NCBI GenBank assembly: GCA_947445035.1
Contig: CANFCK010000017.1
Span: 37,564 to 101,563, forward strand
Direction: 5' to 3'
Origin: Deltaproteobacteria bacterium
GTDB taxonomy: Bacteria; Myxococcota_A; UBA796; SXON01
DNA length: 64,000 bases
The notes under the pieces were generated by a model, which saw nothing but the letters and a program-made list of their open reading frames with translations, was not told the DNA's origin and searched no databases. Each line of letters begins with the position of its first letter. The first letter of the stretch is position 1. Shown here one piece after another: positions 8,510 through 17,110 of the stretch. The position numbers and the translations under genes are program-made.

Positions 8510-8538
8510 CGCCGCTGCGCCCCCCGCCCCGCACGGTG

Positions 8539-8582
8539 CCAACCAACTCACGAAGTGATCTGCCGCTCTTCGACTTGGTTGG
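8539..8582. repeat. Palindromic element, copy 3
   Basis: It begins CCAACCAACTCACGAA and ends TTCGACTTGGTTGG, the latter identical to the right arm of copy 1 at 13 of 14 positions. It is 44 bases long and sits 88 bases before the start of the broken lipoprotein gene. Confidence 0.7.
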
Positions 8583-8670
8583 CGACGGCATCGCCGCGAC
8601 GGCGGCCCGAGCGCGCCCCAGCGTCGCCGGGGACGGTGGGCCCGGTGATTCCTCGGTTATGGGCTCTCCG

Positions 8671-9483
8671 ATGTTGACCCTGCTTTCCCTCGCGGCGTGC
8701 GACATCTTCAACCCGATGGCGGGGTACCAGGCCTTCCCCGCCCAGCGGATGCCGTTCGGATATCCCAGCGACTACGCGCCCATGTTTGCCGGCTGCACGT
8801 GGACGCGCACCCGCGTGGATCCCGAGGACGAGGCGCACGTGGACGAAACACTCGCCGAGTACGACCCTTACGGGCGGCTGCTGTCCTCGTGAGTCCTCGA
8901 CGTGAACGGGTTGGCAGAGGTGACGAACACCTGGCACGACGACTGCTTGGTCGTTCAGGAGCTACGCTACGACGGTTCCCCGCGGGGCGAGGACCGGACG
9001 TTCACATGCGACGAGCACGGCCACGCCTGGGAACGCACATCCACCTACTTTTCCGTAGGTGACGACGGTGTGCGCGTCGAGACCATCGGCACCGACGAAT
9101 ACACGTACGGGCTGTCGTACTCCGGCGCCGACTGGACGGAGTGGACGAGCCCGGTCGACGGCTGGTCGTTCGAACTGGATTTCGTAAATACGCAGCTGCT
9201 ATCTACCACCTGGGACTACTACAGGATGTCCATCGTCGGCACGTCAAGGTACACCTGGGAGGACGAAAGCCTCGTCGCGGTTGACCACACCGACGTCGAT
9301 ACTGAAAACGACTTCACGTGGGACTACCACACGACTTGGACCTACGACGACGCGGGGCGCGTCGTCTCGCGCGACGACGACGGCAAGACGAGCAGCTGGC
9401 GCTACGTTGGCGACGACCCCCGGCCCCAAGAGGAGGCGCACTGGACCGGGAATCGCTACGCCATCACCTTCGACTGCGGGTAG
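8671..9483 (+). pseudogene. Lipoprotein gene interrupted by an in-frame TGA
   Basis: The frame opens MLTLLSLAAC, a minimal lipoprotein signal, and runs to TGA at 8890-8892. The same frame continues without another stop to 9483. Joined, it would encode about 270 residues. The downstream part (WTYDDAGRVVSRDDDG and similar) and the upstream YDPYGRLL both look like the YD-type modules of RHS-like repeats, so the two halves belong together. A single TGG to TGA change explains the break. An ATG-like restart at 8902 (GTG) is possible. Sequencing error or recoding cannot be excluded. Confidence 0.65.
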
Positions 9484-9590
9484 CGCTGCGGGCCATCTGG
9501 CGCGACCCGTCCGCGCGACCAAGAACCAGCTCACGCTTCCGGTGATCCATCCGGCGGCGGCCCCATGCCGCGACGCTGGCGCGCGCGCCC

Positions 9591-10769
9591 TCAAAGCATA
9601 TGATCAAACACGACGTACACCCCCAAGCTCGGCACCGTCGTCCTGCGAAAGTCCGCCTCTTCCACCTGGTCAAGCCCCACCGCCAGGTCCAAACGCCCCA
9701 CGAACGTGTCCTCGACGATGGGGTGGATGCCCAGGCCAGCGCCGGGGTGGACCGGCCACTCGCCGAGCGGCTCGGTCCCGAACACGGTGACCGCATCGAC
9801 AAACGGCACCAACTGCCACCGGATTTCGCGTTTGAAAGCCACGTGTCGGAAAAGGTCGATGCGGAGCTCGTTGTTCACCGCGACCTTGTTGACGTCGCGC
9901 CACCGCCCGAAGGCGATGCCCCGCGCCGAGTCGCTGCCTCCGATGCCCATCGTGGGTGACAGTCCGCCCCAGGTGTTCAGATCGTAGAACGGGACGTCGC
10001 CCCACATCGCCTCGCCCATGATCCGGCTGGCCAGCACCACCTTGGGTCCCAGCTTCCAGTACGCCCGCGCGCTCGCGAAGGCAGCCACCCACTTCGCCTC
10101 GGCGCCCGGCAAGAGCGGCATCCCGCGCGCCGACAGCTCCAGCAGCACGCCGGCGTCGGGGGTCAGCTCCGGCTCGCGCGTGTCGTAGAGCAAACCCAGC
10201 CCCGGCTGCACGCCCAACCCCCCTTCCATGCCGATGGGAGCGCGCTCTCGGAGCAGCGAGCCATCGTACGTCTCGACCGATGACCAGCGCCCGGCGAGGA
10301 ACGCAAACCAAGCCCAGGGCCCCCCCAGCTCACCTCGTAGAGTCAACCGCCCGAAGGGTTGCACCAGCGTGTAGCGGTAGCGCTTGGCCAGCTCGCCCTC
10401 GGTGGCTTCGTACACGGCTCGCGACACCGTGGTGTCGTTGCCCAGCCCCCAGTACCCGTCGTTGAGCCACTGCCGGTATGCGAAGTGGCCCGTCAATCGC
10501 AGGGTATGCGTGGCGCCGAGCCCGGGCGCGTCGAAGCGGACGCGGTGGTGATGGTAGCCGTTGGTGGTGGCGAAGGCCTGGACCACAAACGCCAGTTGGT
10601 AGGGGTCGTAGCCGGTCTTGTACCAGTCGATCTCGGCGCGGGCGCCAAGGCCAAGCCCGTCGTCGACGTCGTAGCCGATGTTGGGGATCGCGACCCAGGT
10701 CATTCGGGTGTCCGCGCGCGGCTCTTCGGCGTGTGCGGAGAGCAGAAACACCAGGAACGAGAGGATCAT
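9591..10769 (-). CDS. Outer-membrane beta-barrel, Omp85/BamA surface-antigen type
   Basis: A 392-residue protein with a short signal peptide (MILSFLVFLLSAHA). It is followed by alternating amphipathic strands rich in Tyr, Trp, Gly and Asp, and it ends in a C-terminal aromatic pattern (VYVVFDHML). The LGLLYDTRE and GSDSARGI segments match conserved parts of the bacterial surface-antigen (Omp85) barrel, where the D-R-G-type loop lies. There is no POTRA region, so this is a barrel-only relative. It starts at ATG 10769, overlapping the stop of the upstream radical SAM gene as ATGA. It probably acts in the outer membrane; the substrate is unknown. Confidence 0.75.
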   Translation of the reverse strand: MILSFLVFLLSAHAEEPRADTRMTWVAIPNIGYDVDDGLGLGARAEIDWYKTGYDPYQLAFVVQAFATTNGYHHHRVRFDAPGLGATHTLRLTGHFAYRQWLNDGYWGLGNDTTVSRAVYEATEGELAKRYRYTLVQPFGRLTLRGELGGPWAWFAFLAGRWSSVETYDGSLLRERAPIGMEGGLGVQPGLGLLYDTREPELTPDAGVLLELSARGMPLLPGAEAKWVAAFASARAYWKLGPKVVLASRIMGEAMWGDVPFYDLNTWGGLSPTMGIGGSDSARGIAFGRWRDVNKVAVNNELRIDLFRHVAFKREIRWQLVPFVDAVTVFGTEPLGEWPVHPGAGLGIHPIVEDTFVGRLDLAVGLDQVEEADFRRTTVPSLGVYVVFDHML

Positions 10770-12826
10770 ACCGCGATGAGTCCGGCCCGTCGGACCACGG
10801 GCAAGAGCCGATCGACTCCGCGCGGACGGCTGAGCGCGACCTGCTCCCAGGTCAGCGCCGACTCCCCCGGGCGAGCGGCCGTGACCAGCTCCCCGATCCA
10901 GGCCAGGGCTTCGTCCGGGCCGCGCAGGCGGGTGGGCCCTGACGCGCTGTGGAGCACCAACGCGCCGTCTTCTTCGAGGGGGTCGCCGCCCAGCCAGAGG
11001 ACGCGACCGGCGAAGGGCTCCGGCTCGGTCAAGAGCGCGCGGGCCACGCGATCGGAGGGCTCCGTCGTCGCGGGCGTTCCCGCTGCGAACCAGCTCTCCA
11101 CGGGGCGATCGTAGCCCTCGCCGCGTTTGTAGGCGTCGAGCGCGGCCACCAGCGGGGCGTCGAAGGCGTCGTGATCGGCGCCGTCGGGATCCCGGTGGGG
11201 GACGTCGTTTTCGGCGAACGCGCGTGAACGCGCAGGCACGCTGACCCCGAAGGCCGCGGGGTCCGGGTAGATCGCCGAGTGCCGGGTGAGCACGAACCGA
11301 TGCCAGAAGGCGCTCCGGAGCGCGCCGACCGCGAAGAGCTGTCGCACGATCTCCACGCTGTCGACGGTCTCCTGGAGGGTCTGGGTGGGAAAGCCGTACA
11401 TCAAGTAGGCGTGCACCATCACCCCGGCGTCCGAAAACGCGCGGGCGGCGCGGGCGACCTGCTCGATGGTGACGCCCTTGTCCATCTTCTGGAGCAACCG
11501 GTCGCTCGCGACTTCGAGTCCCCCGGTCACCGCGACCAGACCCGCGGCGGCGAAAAGCCGACACAGGTCCGGGGTGAACGTGCGCTCGAAGCGGATGTTG
11601 CCCCACCAGGAGATCGATTCTCCGCGAGCCAAGAGCTCGATCGCGAAGTCGCGCATCGCGCGGGGGGGGGCGGCCTCATCGACAAAGTGGAAGCCGCGCT
11701 GCCCGGTGTCGCGAACCAACTCGACGGTCTGATCGACCAGCGCGCTCGTTCCTGCTGGTACAAAGCGGGAGATGTAGTCGAGCGAGACATCGCAAAAAGA
11801 GCAACGTTTCCAGTAACATCCGTGGGCAAGAGTGATCTTGTTCCACCGGCCATCCGACCACAGGCGGTGGGCAGGATTGGTGGCATCCACAAGGTTCAGG
11901 TACTGCGCGAGGGGCAGCTCGCCGTACCAGGCCGCGTGCGTGGTGCCGACGTCCGGGTAGGCGGCTTGGTGCAGGCCTTCGCGGGTCCGGGTCCGGTGGC
12001 GGCGGTCCGGTTCGCCCGCGGCGTGTTCGAGGATGGCGCGCAGCGGGCCTTCGCCATCGTCGTAGACCAAGGCGTCAGCGCACTCCCACAGGCCGGGTTC
12101 GTCGACGTCCCGCAGCTCGGTGTTGACGTACCCTCCGCCGAGGATCACGGTGACGCCGCGCTCGCGGAGGCGCTGACCTACGCGCAGCGCGCCGTACAGG
12201 TTGCCTGGGAAGGGGACGGAGAGGCCGACGATGGGCGTGTCGAGGCTGGCCGCCAGTTCGTCCAGCCAGCCGTCGAGCAGGGTCTTGCCGGCCAGCCGCG
12301 CCGCGAGGGGAGCCCACTCGGCGGCACCTGCGGCAAGGTGGTGGTGGTACCGAGCGAGCGCGAAGCCTTCGTCGACGCAGCCCACGAGCTCGGCGATGTC
12401 GGCCAGCCACTGGGTGGCGACGTGGCGCGCGGCGTCGTCGACGGCCGCCTCGCCGAAGGCGCCGAGGTCGATCGCCTCCGTGCGCGGCCCGCGTGGGAGC
12501 CAGGGCGTCCCCAACAGCTTGGGCGCGAGCCCACGGTCCCGCCCCTGGAGGAAGGCCACCACGCCGTCGATCGCGCCCTCGAACTGTCGACGCATCGCCA
12601 GGGCGCGCCACGCCGGAACCGGCAGCGACTCGCGCGCCTCCAACTCGTCGAAGATCGCCGCCAGTCCGGCGCGGCTGTACACCCGCAGCGCCAGCTCCAG
12701 ACCGAGGTCGCGCTGCTTGCAGGGGTGCCCATGCTCGCGCAGGTGCCGCGCCAGATACGCCGTCGAGGGGTACGGCGTGTTGAGCTGGCACAGCGGCGTC
12801 AGGGCCAACGTGATCGAGGGCGTCAC
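10766..12826 (-). CDS. Radical SAM protein with a B12-binding-like N-terminal half
   Basis: A 686-residue radical SAM enzyme. The cluster motif is HGCYWKRCSFCD, with Cys at about 337, 342 and 345, spaced CX4CX2C rather than the common CX3CX2C. A GGLEVASDRLLQKMDKG strand and AYLMYGFPTQT match the later parts of the SAM barrel. The N-terminal half resembles cobalamin-binding domains (VGLSVPFPGNLYGAL and VILGGGYVN) but lacks an obvious DxHxxG. The substrate is unknown. The GTG start and the coupled downstream beta-barrel suggest an envelope-linked role, which is inference only. Confidence 0.85.
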   Translation of the reverse strand: MTPSITLALTPLCQLNTPYPSTAYLARHLREHGHPCKQRDLGLELALRVYSRAGLAAIFDELEARESLPVPAWRALAMRRQFEGAIDGVVAFLQGRDRGLAPKLLGTPWLPRGPRTEAIDLGAFGEAAVDDAARHVATQWLADIAELVGCVDEGFALARYHHHLAAGAAEWAPLAARLAGKTLLDGWLDELAASLDTPIVGLSVPFPGNLYGALRVGQRLRERGVTVILGGGYVNTELRDVDEPGLWECADALVYDDGEGPLRAILEHAAGEPDRRHRTRTREGLHQAAYPDVGTTHAAWYGELPLAQYLNLVDATNPAHRLWSDGRWNKITLAHGCYWKRCSFCDVSLDYISRFVPAGTSALVDQTVELVRDTGQRGFHFVDEAAPPRAMRDFAIELLARGESISWWGNIRFERTFTPDLCRLFAAAGLVAVTGGLEVASDRLLQKMDKGVTIEQVARAARAFSDAGVMVHAYLMYGFPTQTLQETVDSVEIVRQLFAVGALRSAFWHRFVLTRHSAIYPDPAAFGVSVPARSRAFAENDVPHRDPDGADHDAFDAPLVAALDAYKRGEGYDRPVESWFAAGTPATTEPSDRVARALLTEPEPFAGRVLWLGGDPLEEDGALVLHSASGPTRLRGPDEALAWIGELVTAARPGESALTWEQVALSRPRGVDRLLPVVRRAGLIAV

Positions 12827-12832
12827 GCGAGG

Positions 12833-13444
12833 CTAGCTGCGCAAGCGGATGTAGCGGCCCTCTGCCGCGTCCGAGGTGCTGGCCACCGCGCTGACCGAGA
12901 TGCGCCGGCCTTCGACGTCCACCGTCTGGCCCGCCCGCAGCGGCGCCAGCACGGCGTCGTCAACCCGCACCGCCAGGCTGCCAGCGAGACAGCGTACCCG
13001 GTACGTCCTGGCGCGGTTGCCCTGAAAGATCGGCTGGTCGGCCATCTCGCCCGGGGCAGGAAAACGAATGTGTCCCGGGGGCTCCGGGAAGGTGTCCTGT
13101 GTGCGCGGGCGGCGGGATTGCCCGCCGGCCTCCACCACGGCTTCCGATAGGGCGCTGTCGGCCTCGTTGGCGAGCCGAAGGGCGGGGCGCGCACCGACAT
13201 CGACGACGTCGTCATCGTTGCGGCCGCCGTCCAAGAGCGAGACCGACGGCGTGGCCACCTGCGGCTGCAGGCGAACGGTGCGCACTTCCACGGTGGTCAG
13301 CGGAAGGTCGCCAAGTGAACCTAGCACGTCACGCAGGCTGGTCAGCAGCGCGTCGCGTTCGTCACCGTCGACGATCTCGAGCTCGTCCAGGGCCGATTCG
13401 ACCTGGCCCAGGACTTCCTCGATATCGTCGGGGTCACGCGGCAT
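12833..13444 (-). CDS. Hypothetical protein with a C-terminal beta-rich domain
   Basis: A soluble, acidic 203-residue protein. Residues 1-50 are helical (DPDDIEEVLGQVESALDELE), followed by a disordered stretch to about 125. The C-terminal 70 residues are rich in alternating hydrophobics (TYRVRCLAGSLAVRVDD), suggesting a small beta-sandwich or barrel. I recognise no family. It starts 9 bases after the stop of the gene upstream and ends 6 bases before the radical SAM start, so it belongs to the same minus-strand transcription unit. Confidence 0.65.
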   Translation of the reverse strand: MPRDPDDIEEVLGQVESALDELEIVDGDERDALLTSLRDVLGSLGDLPLTTVEVRTVRLQPQVATPSVSLLDGGRNDDDVVDVGARPALRLANEADSALSEAVVEAGGQSRRPRTQDTFPEPPGHIRFPAPGEMADQPIFQGNRARTYRVRCLAGSLAVRVDDAVLAPLRAGQTVDVEGRRISVSAVASTSDAAEGRYIRLRS

Positions 13445-13452
13445 GGCGCGAT

Positions 13453-13869
13453 CTAACGGGAGCGGCGCTTCTTGCCCTTCTTCGCGCCCGCCTTCTGGCC
13501 GTCATGGTTGCGACGCCACCATTGGGCGGCACCTTCGGCGGTGCGGATGTTGAACAACTTCGCCAGCTCGGCCCAATCGGCGCCCTTCGCGATCGCTTCG
13601 GCGCCGGCACGGAGACGCTCAGCGCGCCATTCCTTGCGCTGCTTGCGCTGCGCCTCACGCTCTTCCGAGCGGTTGGCGCTCGCCTGCTTGCGCATCAGCG
13701 GGTAGGTCTGGCCTTCGGCCTTGGCCCAACGGCGAGCCTTGGCGCGGAGGGCGTCGCTGGACAGACCCTCCTTGTCCGCGAGCTTGCGCAGCGTCTTTTC
13801 ACGCTTGCGGGGGGGCTCGTTCTTTTCGTTCATGCGCTTGAGAAGGTTGAAGAGTTCTTCGCCGGTCAT
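13453..13869 (-). CDS. Small basic protein, possibly nucleic-acid binding
   Basis: A 138-residue, strongly basic protein. It contains two helical segments that could form a helix-turn-helix (LRKLADKEGLSSDALRAKAR and WAELAKLFNIRTAEG). The Lys/Arg-rich tail ends GKKRRSR. It is preceded by an AGGAG ribosome-binding site 7 bases from the ATG, and by two overlapping hairpins in the leader (13918-13945). It lies first in the unit that continues into 12833-13444. DNA or RNA binding is inferred from composition; no family is recognised. Confidence 0.65.
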   Translation of the reverse strand: MTGEELFNLLKRMNEKNEPPRKREKTLRKLADKEGLSSDALRAKARRWAKAEGQTYPLMRKQASANRSEEREAQRKQRKEWRAERLRAGAEAIAKGADWAELAKLFNIRTAEGAAQWWRRNHDGQKAGAKKGKKRRSR

Positions 13870-13917
13870 GTGGGTCTCCTAGCGTGAGTAATGGACGGGC
13901 AAGCCCAGATGGGACCG

Positions 13918-13945
13918 CCTGTTCTCGACAGGGGCATCCTGCCCC
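13918..13945 (-). promoter_or_regulatory. Two mutually exclusive hairpins in the leader of 13453-13869
   Basis: GGGGCATCCTGCCCC (13931-13945) and CCTGTTCTCGACAGG (13918-13932) each form a short hairpin and share two bases, so only one can form at a time. On the minus strand they lie 49-76 bases before the start codon. They could be an RNA switch or simply GC-rich noise. Confidence 0.3.
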
Positions 13946-14019
13946 GCTCGCCGCGTTCACGGCGTTGGCGATGTAGCAAAACGTCCCATCCCGCGCAAGA
14001 GCAGCATCGCAAGTAATTG

Positions 14020-15492
14020 TCATTCCCAGGTCAGGCGCCACAGCCCGATTCGAAAGCTGGAAGCACCGGGGACCACCGGGTGCACGCCGAGGGGCACTTT
14101 CCGACCGTTGATCTCGGTGTCGGGAGCGCGGATGTCCGCCTCCCCGTGGAGGTTCCAAACCGGCCTGCGGACGCGGAGGATGATGGCGGCGGCCTCGCGT
14201 TTTCCAAGCCGAGCCACCCCATCTTCGTCGAGAATCACCGCCGCTTCGGACTGGCCCGTGATGACGATGACCTGGCGACTGCCCCCCCGATGACGGGCGG
14301 TGAGGGTGCCTCCCAGGCGCAGGGGCATCAGCCGGCCGCGGATGACGATCGCGGCCATTCCGGCGCTCGCGAACGCCAGCAGCAACAGTGTACTTCCGAC
14401 CGGCAAAGAAAGCCCGAAACCGCGGTGCACGGAGACGGTCGTCGTGGCGCGGAGCCCGGGGCGGTCCTCTTTGATGGACCACAGGTGGAGGGCCGCGCGC
14501 GGCTCGAGCCGCCCGTCGCCCGAAAACGAAAGGGTGACCTCGACGTCGTCTTGCCGAGGGAAGAGGGACCACGGGGGAAGCGGCACCTCGACGCGCGCCT
14601 TGACGCGGGCCGGGCGCGTCAGGTCGAACGCCCGGGGCAGCGGCTCCGCCAGGCCCACCCCAACGAGGTTCTGGAGCCTGAGCTCGAGCACGCGGGACGT
14701 GCTGGTGAACTCGAGCTCGACCTCACCCGTGGGCGAGGGGGGCGCCACCGCGGTGACCGTGAAGCCGGCGTCACGCGCGTCGGCGAACGCGGCGGGGCGC
14801 GCGCGCTCGGAGGTGAGCCGGGCGGTGAAGTTCTGCAGCCACGTCAACGGCGGCTCCATGACCGCTTCGCCCCCGAACTCGTGGCGGGCGGCGGCGAGCC
14901 CCGCGCTGTCGACGCGGGCGGCGAGCGCGTCGACCGGAAACCAACGCACGTCCAGGCGGCCGGCGTCGCGCACGGTGGCCACGGCGGTCCCGATCGACGC
15001 CTGGTTGCGAATGGCCCCGCAGCCGCGACCGCCGCTGGACCACGGGCTGAGCACCGTGGGCACGTGGCAGAAGTTGCTGACGCCGAAGACGTGGGAAAAA
15101 GCCGGCGCCGACGCATCCGACAGCTCTGTCGCCAAGAGGTGCAGCCCGTCGCCGACGTCGCGATCAAAGCCGCTGGACAGGTCGAGCGCCCGGATCTTCG
15201 TGGCCAGGGCGGCGCGGGAGGCGGCGGTGATCGGCGTGCGCGGCAGGGCAACGTACGGCCGGATGTGGAAGGCGATGATCTCGACGCTGTCGCCGGCCGG
15301 CGCCGCCTCCACCAGCCGCGCAATCTCGGGCCGCAGTGCCTCGCTGGTCACCTCCATCGCGGCGGAGGTGTCAAGCCAAAAGACGTAGCCAACCGGGGGC
15401 GAGCGAGCGCCCACGCGGGTCAAGGCGTCCGTTGCCTCCTCGCGGGTGGGGGCCGCGAGCGCTGTGAGTGCGGCAAAGAGGCAAAAGGACAT
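14020..15492 (-). CDS. VWA-domain membrane protein
   Basis: A 490-residue protein with a signal peptide (MSFCLFAALTALAA). The VWA-type domain has a MIDAS-like D-T-S-A-A at about residues 41-45 (VFWLDTSAAM). A single membrane segment lies at about 380-402 (STLLLLAFASAGMAAIVI). The C-terminal 90 residues have beta-rich FHA-like character (DTEINGRKVPLGVHPVVPG), but no clear FHA signature. Its likely location is the envelope, with the VWA part outside the cytoplasm. The promoter region is shared with the divergent amidase gene. A GTTAG element lies 17 bases before the ATG. Confidence 0.7.
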   Translation of the reverse strand: MSFCLFAALTALAAPTREEATDALTRVGARSPPVGYVFWLDTSAAMEVTSEALRPEIARLVEAAPAGDSVEIIAFHIRPYVALPRTPITAASRAALATKIRALDLSSGFDRDVGDGLHLLATELSDASAPAFSHVFGVSNFCHVPTVLSPWSSGGRGCGAIRNQASIGTAVATVRDAGRLDVRWFPVDALAARVDSAGLAAARHEFGGEAVMEPPLTWLQNFTARLTSERARPAAFADARDAGFTVTAVAPPSPTGEVELEFTSTSRVLELRLQNLVGVGLAEPLPRAFDLTRPARVKARVEVPLPPWSLFPRQDDVEVTLSFSGDGRLEPRAALHLWSIKEDRPGLRATTTVSVHRGFGLSLPVGSTLLLLAFASAGMAAIVIRGRLMPLRLGGTLTARHRGGSRQVIVITGQSEAAVILDEDGVARLGKREAAAIILRVRRPVWNLHGEADIRAPDTEINGRKVPLGVHPVVPGASSFRIGLWRLTWE

Positions 15493-15633
15493 CGGCGGTG
15501 CTGGCTAACCGATCCCGCCCACCCGCAGAGCGGGCGGTTCACGTGGGCCGATGGGGGCCCCCTGCCGGGGCCCGGGCGCCCCATTCCCCGCCCCTCCGAG
15601 GGGACGGTGGGCACAAAATCGGCGTTGCAACAA

Positions 15634-15649
15634 TGGCACGGCGCTTGCA
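15634..15649 (+). promoter_or_regulatory. Sigma-54 promoter of the amidase lipoprotein gene
   Basis: TGGCACG-GCGC-TTGCA matches the -24/-12 consensus TGGCACG-N4-TTGCW at every defined position. The -12 GC falls about 26 bases before the ATG at 15674, a normal leader length. An enhancer-binding protein site is expected upstream but is not identified. No sigma-54 activator is encoded in the window. Confidence 0.75.
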
Positions 15650-15673
15650 GCCCTTGACGTCGCCGGAGTCACG

Positions 15674-17110
15674 ATGTTCACCCTGCTGTTTGCCGCCGCC
15701 TGCACCTCCCAATCCGCCGCCCCCGTCGTCAATGACGCCCTCGACGAAGCCGAAGCCGCAACCGGCGTGCCCCGCGACCTGCTCGCGGCCACGGCCTGGG
15801 CGATGTCGCGCCTCGATCAGCGCGATGGGGAGCTCAACCGAGAAAACGGAATCGGGGTGATGAACCTTCGCGAAGATGGTGCCTACCCGTCGTTGGCCGA
15901 GGGGGCGCGGCTGGCCGACGTCAGCGAAGGCGAGGCCACCGATGAGCTCGACGCCAACGTGCTCGCGGGGGCGGCGCTCTTGGCGGCGCGCGCGGACTTC
16001 GAGGCGGCGCGAACTGGGGAGCGCGTCGACACGCTAGAGGAGTGGCTTCCAGTCGTGGCGGCCTTCTCGGGCGCCGACGATCCCATGGTGGCCGCCGGCT
16101 TCGCCGATCAGGTCTACGACGTCCTCCAGCGCGGGCTCGCCGTGACCACCGATTCCGGGGAGCTGGTCGAGATCGACGCCCAGCCGATGATGTGGCGCCG
16201 CGAGCTGGCGCGCGGCTCCGGGCTCGCCAACAAGTGGGTCCCGGCCTCCAGCAGCAACTACACCGACGGCAGCCGCGCCAGCGTCGACCGCGTGGTCATC
16301 CACACCACCCAAGGGAGCTACAGCGGCACTGTCAGCTGGCTCCAGAACCCCGCCTCCTCCGTCAGCGCCCACTACGTCGTGCGCTCCAGCGACGGCGAGA
16401 TCACCCACATGGTCCAGGAGGAAGACACCGCCTGGCACGCGGGGCACTGGGACACCAACGCTCGCAGCATCGGCATCGAGCACGAGGGCTACGTGGACGA
16501 CCCCGGCAAGTGGTACACGGATGCGATGTACCGGGCGTCCGCGGCGCTGACCAAGGACATCTGCGATCGCTACGGCATCCCCAAGGACCGCGCCCATGTC
16601 ATCGCGCATAGCGAGGTGCCAGGGTGTTCGTCGGCCGGCGGCGGCGGGGCCGGCTGCCACACCGATCCGGGCGGCGGGTGGGACTGGACGTACTACATGT
16701 CGCTGGTGACGGGCTCGGGCAGCGGGTCCGGCTCGCTCGGCGGCACGGGCCTCGCCGACGGTCACTTCGGCGGTCACTTCAAGGCCACGCTGAGCGCGTC
16801 GAGTATCGGGGAGACCGACACCTGCGAGGGCGAGCTCGACGGTGCCGCCAGCGGCGGTCAGCTCTACCTCAACGGAACCTGTCGCCTGGCCAAGAATCCC
16901 GACGCTTCGGGTGACACCAAGGTCACCTGGACCGGTAGCGCGTCCGGCGACAAGCTCACCGGCACCATGGTCGCCGACGGCCGCTCGGTCAGCTGGTCCG
17001 GCTCCATCAACGCGGACGGGAGCGTCGCGGCGAAGTTCAAGGGGAGCAAGGAAGTCGGCGGCGACGTCGGCGTGCTCGGCTACGACGTGGAGCTCAACGC
17101 GAAGCCTTGA
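15674..17110 (+). CDS. N-acetylmuramoyl-L-alanine amidase lipoprotein
   Basis: The product cleaves the amide bond between MurNAc and L-Ala in peptidoglycan. It starts MFTLLFAAAC, a minimal lipoprotein signal. Residues 20-160 resemble the lysozyme-like N-terminal domain found before some amidases (GVPRDLLAATAWAMSR). The Amidase_2 domain at about 205-350 has the zinc ligands in VVIHTTQGSY and CHTDPGGGW, and the AHYVVRSSDGEITHMV and IGIEHEGY motifs. A Gly/Ser-rich linker leads to a beta-rich C-terminal domain of unknown type. It is 478 residues, starts at ATG 15674 (longer frames have no signal), and sits behind a sigma-54 promoter. A paralogue lies at 28605-30122. Confidence 0.9.
   Translation: MFTLLFAAACTSQSAAPVVNDALDEAEAATGVPRDLLAATAWAMSRLDQRDGELNRENGIGVMNLREDGAYPSLAEGARLADVSEGEATDELDANVLAGAALLAARADFEAARTGERVDTLEEWLPVVAAFSGADDPMVAAGFADQVYDVLQRGLAVTTDSGELVEIDAQPMMWRRELARGSGLANKWVPASSSNYTDGSRASVDRVVIHTTQGSYSGTVSWLQNPASSVSAHYVVRSSDGEITHMVQEEDTAWHAGHWDTNARSIGIEHEGYVDDPGKWYTDAMYRASAALTKDICDRYGIPKDRAHVIAHSEVPGCSSAGGGGAGCHTDPGGGWDWTYYMSLVTGSGSGSGSLGGTGLADGHFGGHFKATLSASSIGETDTCEGELDGAASGGQLYLNGTCRLAKNPDASGDTKVTWTGSASGDKLTGTMVADGRSVSWSGSINADGSVAAKFKGSKEVGGDVGVLGYDVELNAKP

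Noticed and set aside
8890..8892. TGA as a possible selenocysteine codon
   Set aside because: The expected residue by context is Trp and I see no obvious SECIS hairpin after it; a nonsense mutation or error is simpler.
8932..8947. Sigma-54-like TGGCACG-N4-CTGCT
   Set aside because: It is inside the broken lipoprotein frame, has a mismatch in the -12 element and has no gene start at a suitable distance.
11662..11670. Run of nine G in the radical SAM gene
   Set aside because: It encodes in-frame Ala-Pro-Pro codons within a conserved-looking domain, so phase variation is unlikely; likewise the run at 32332-32340 in gcvP.
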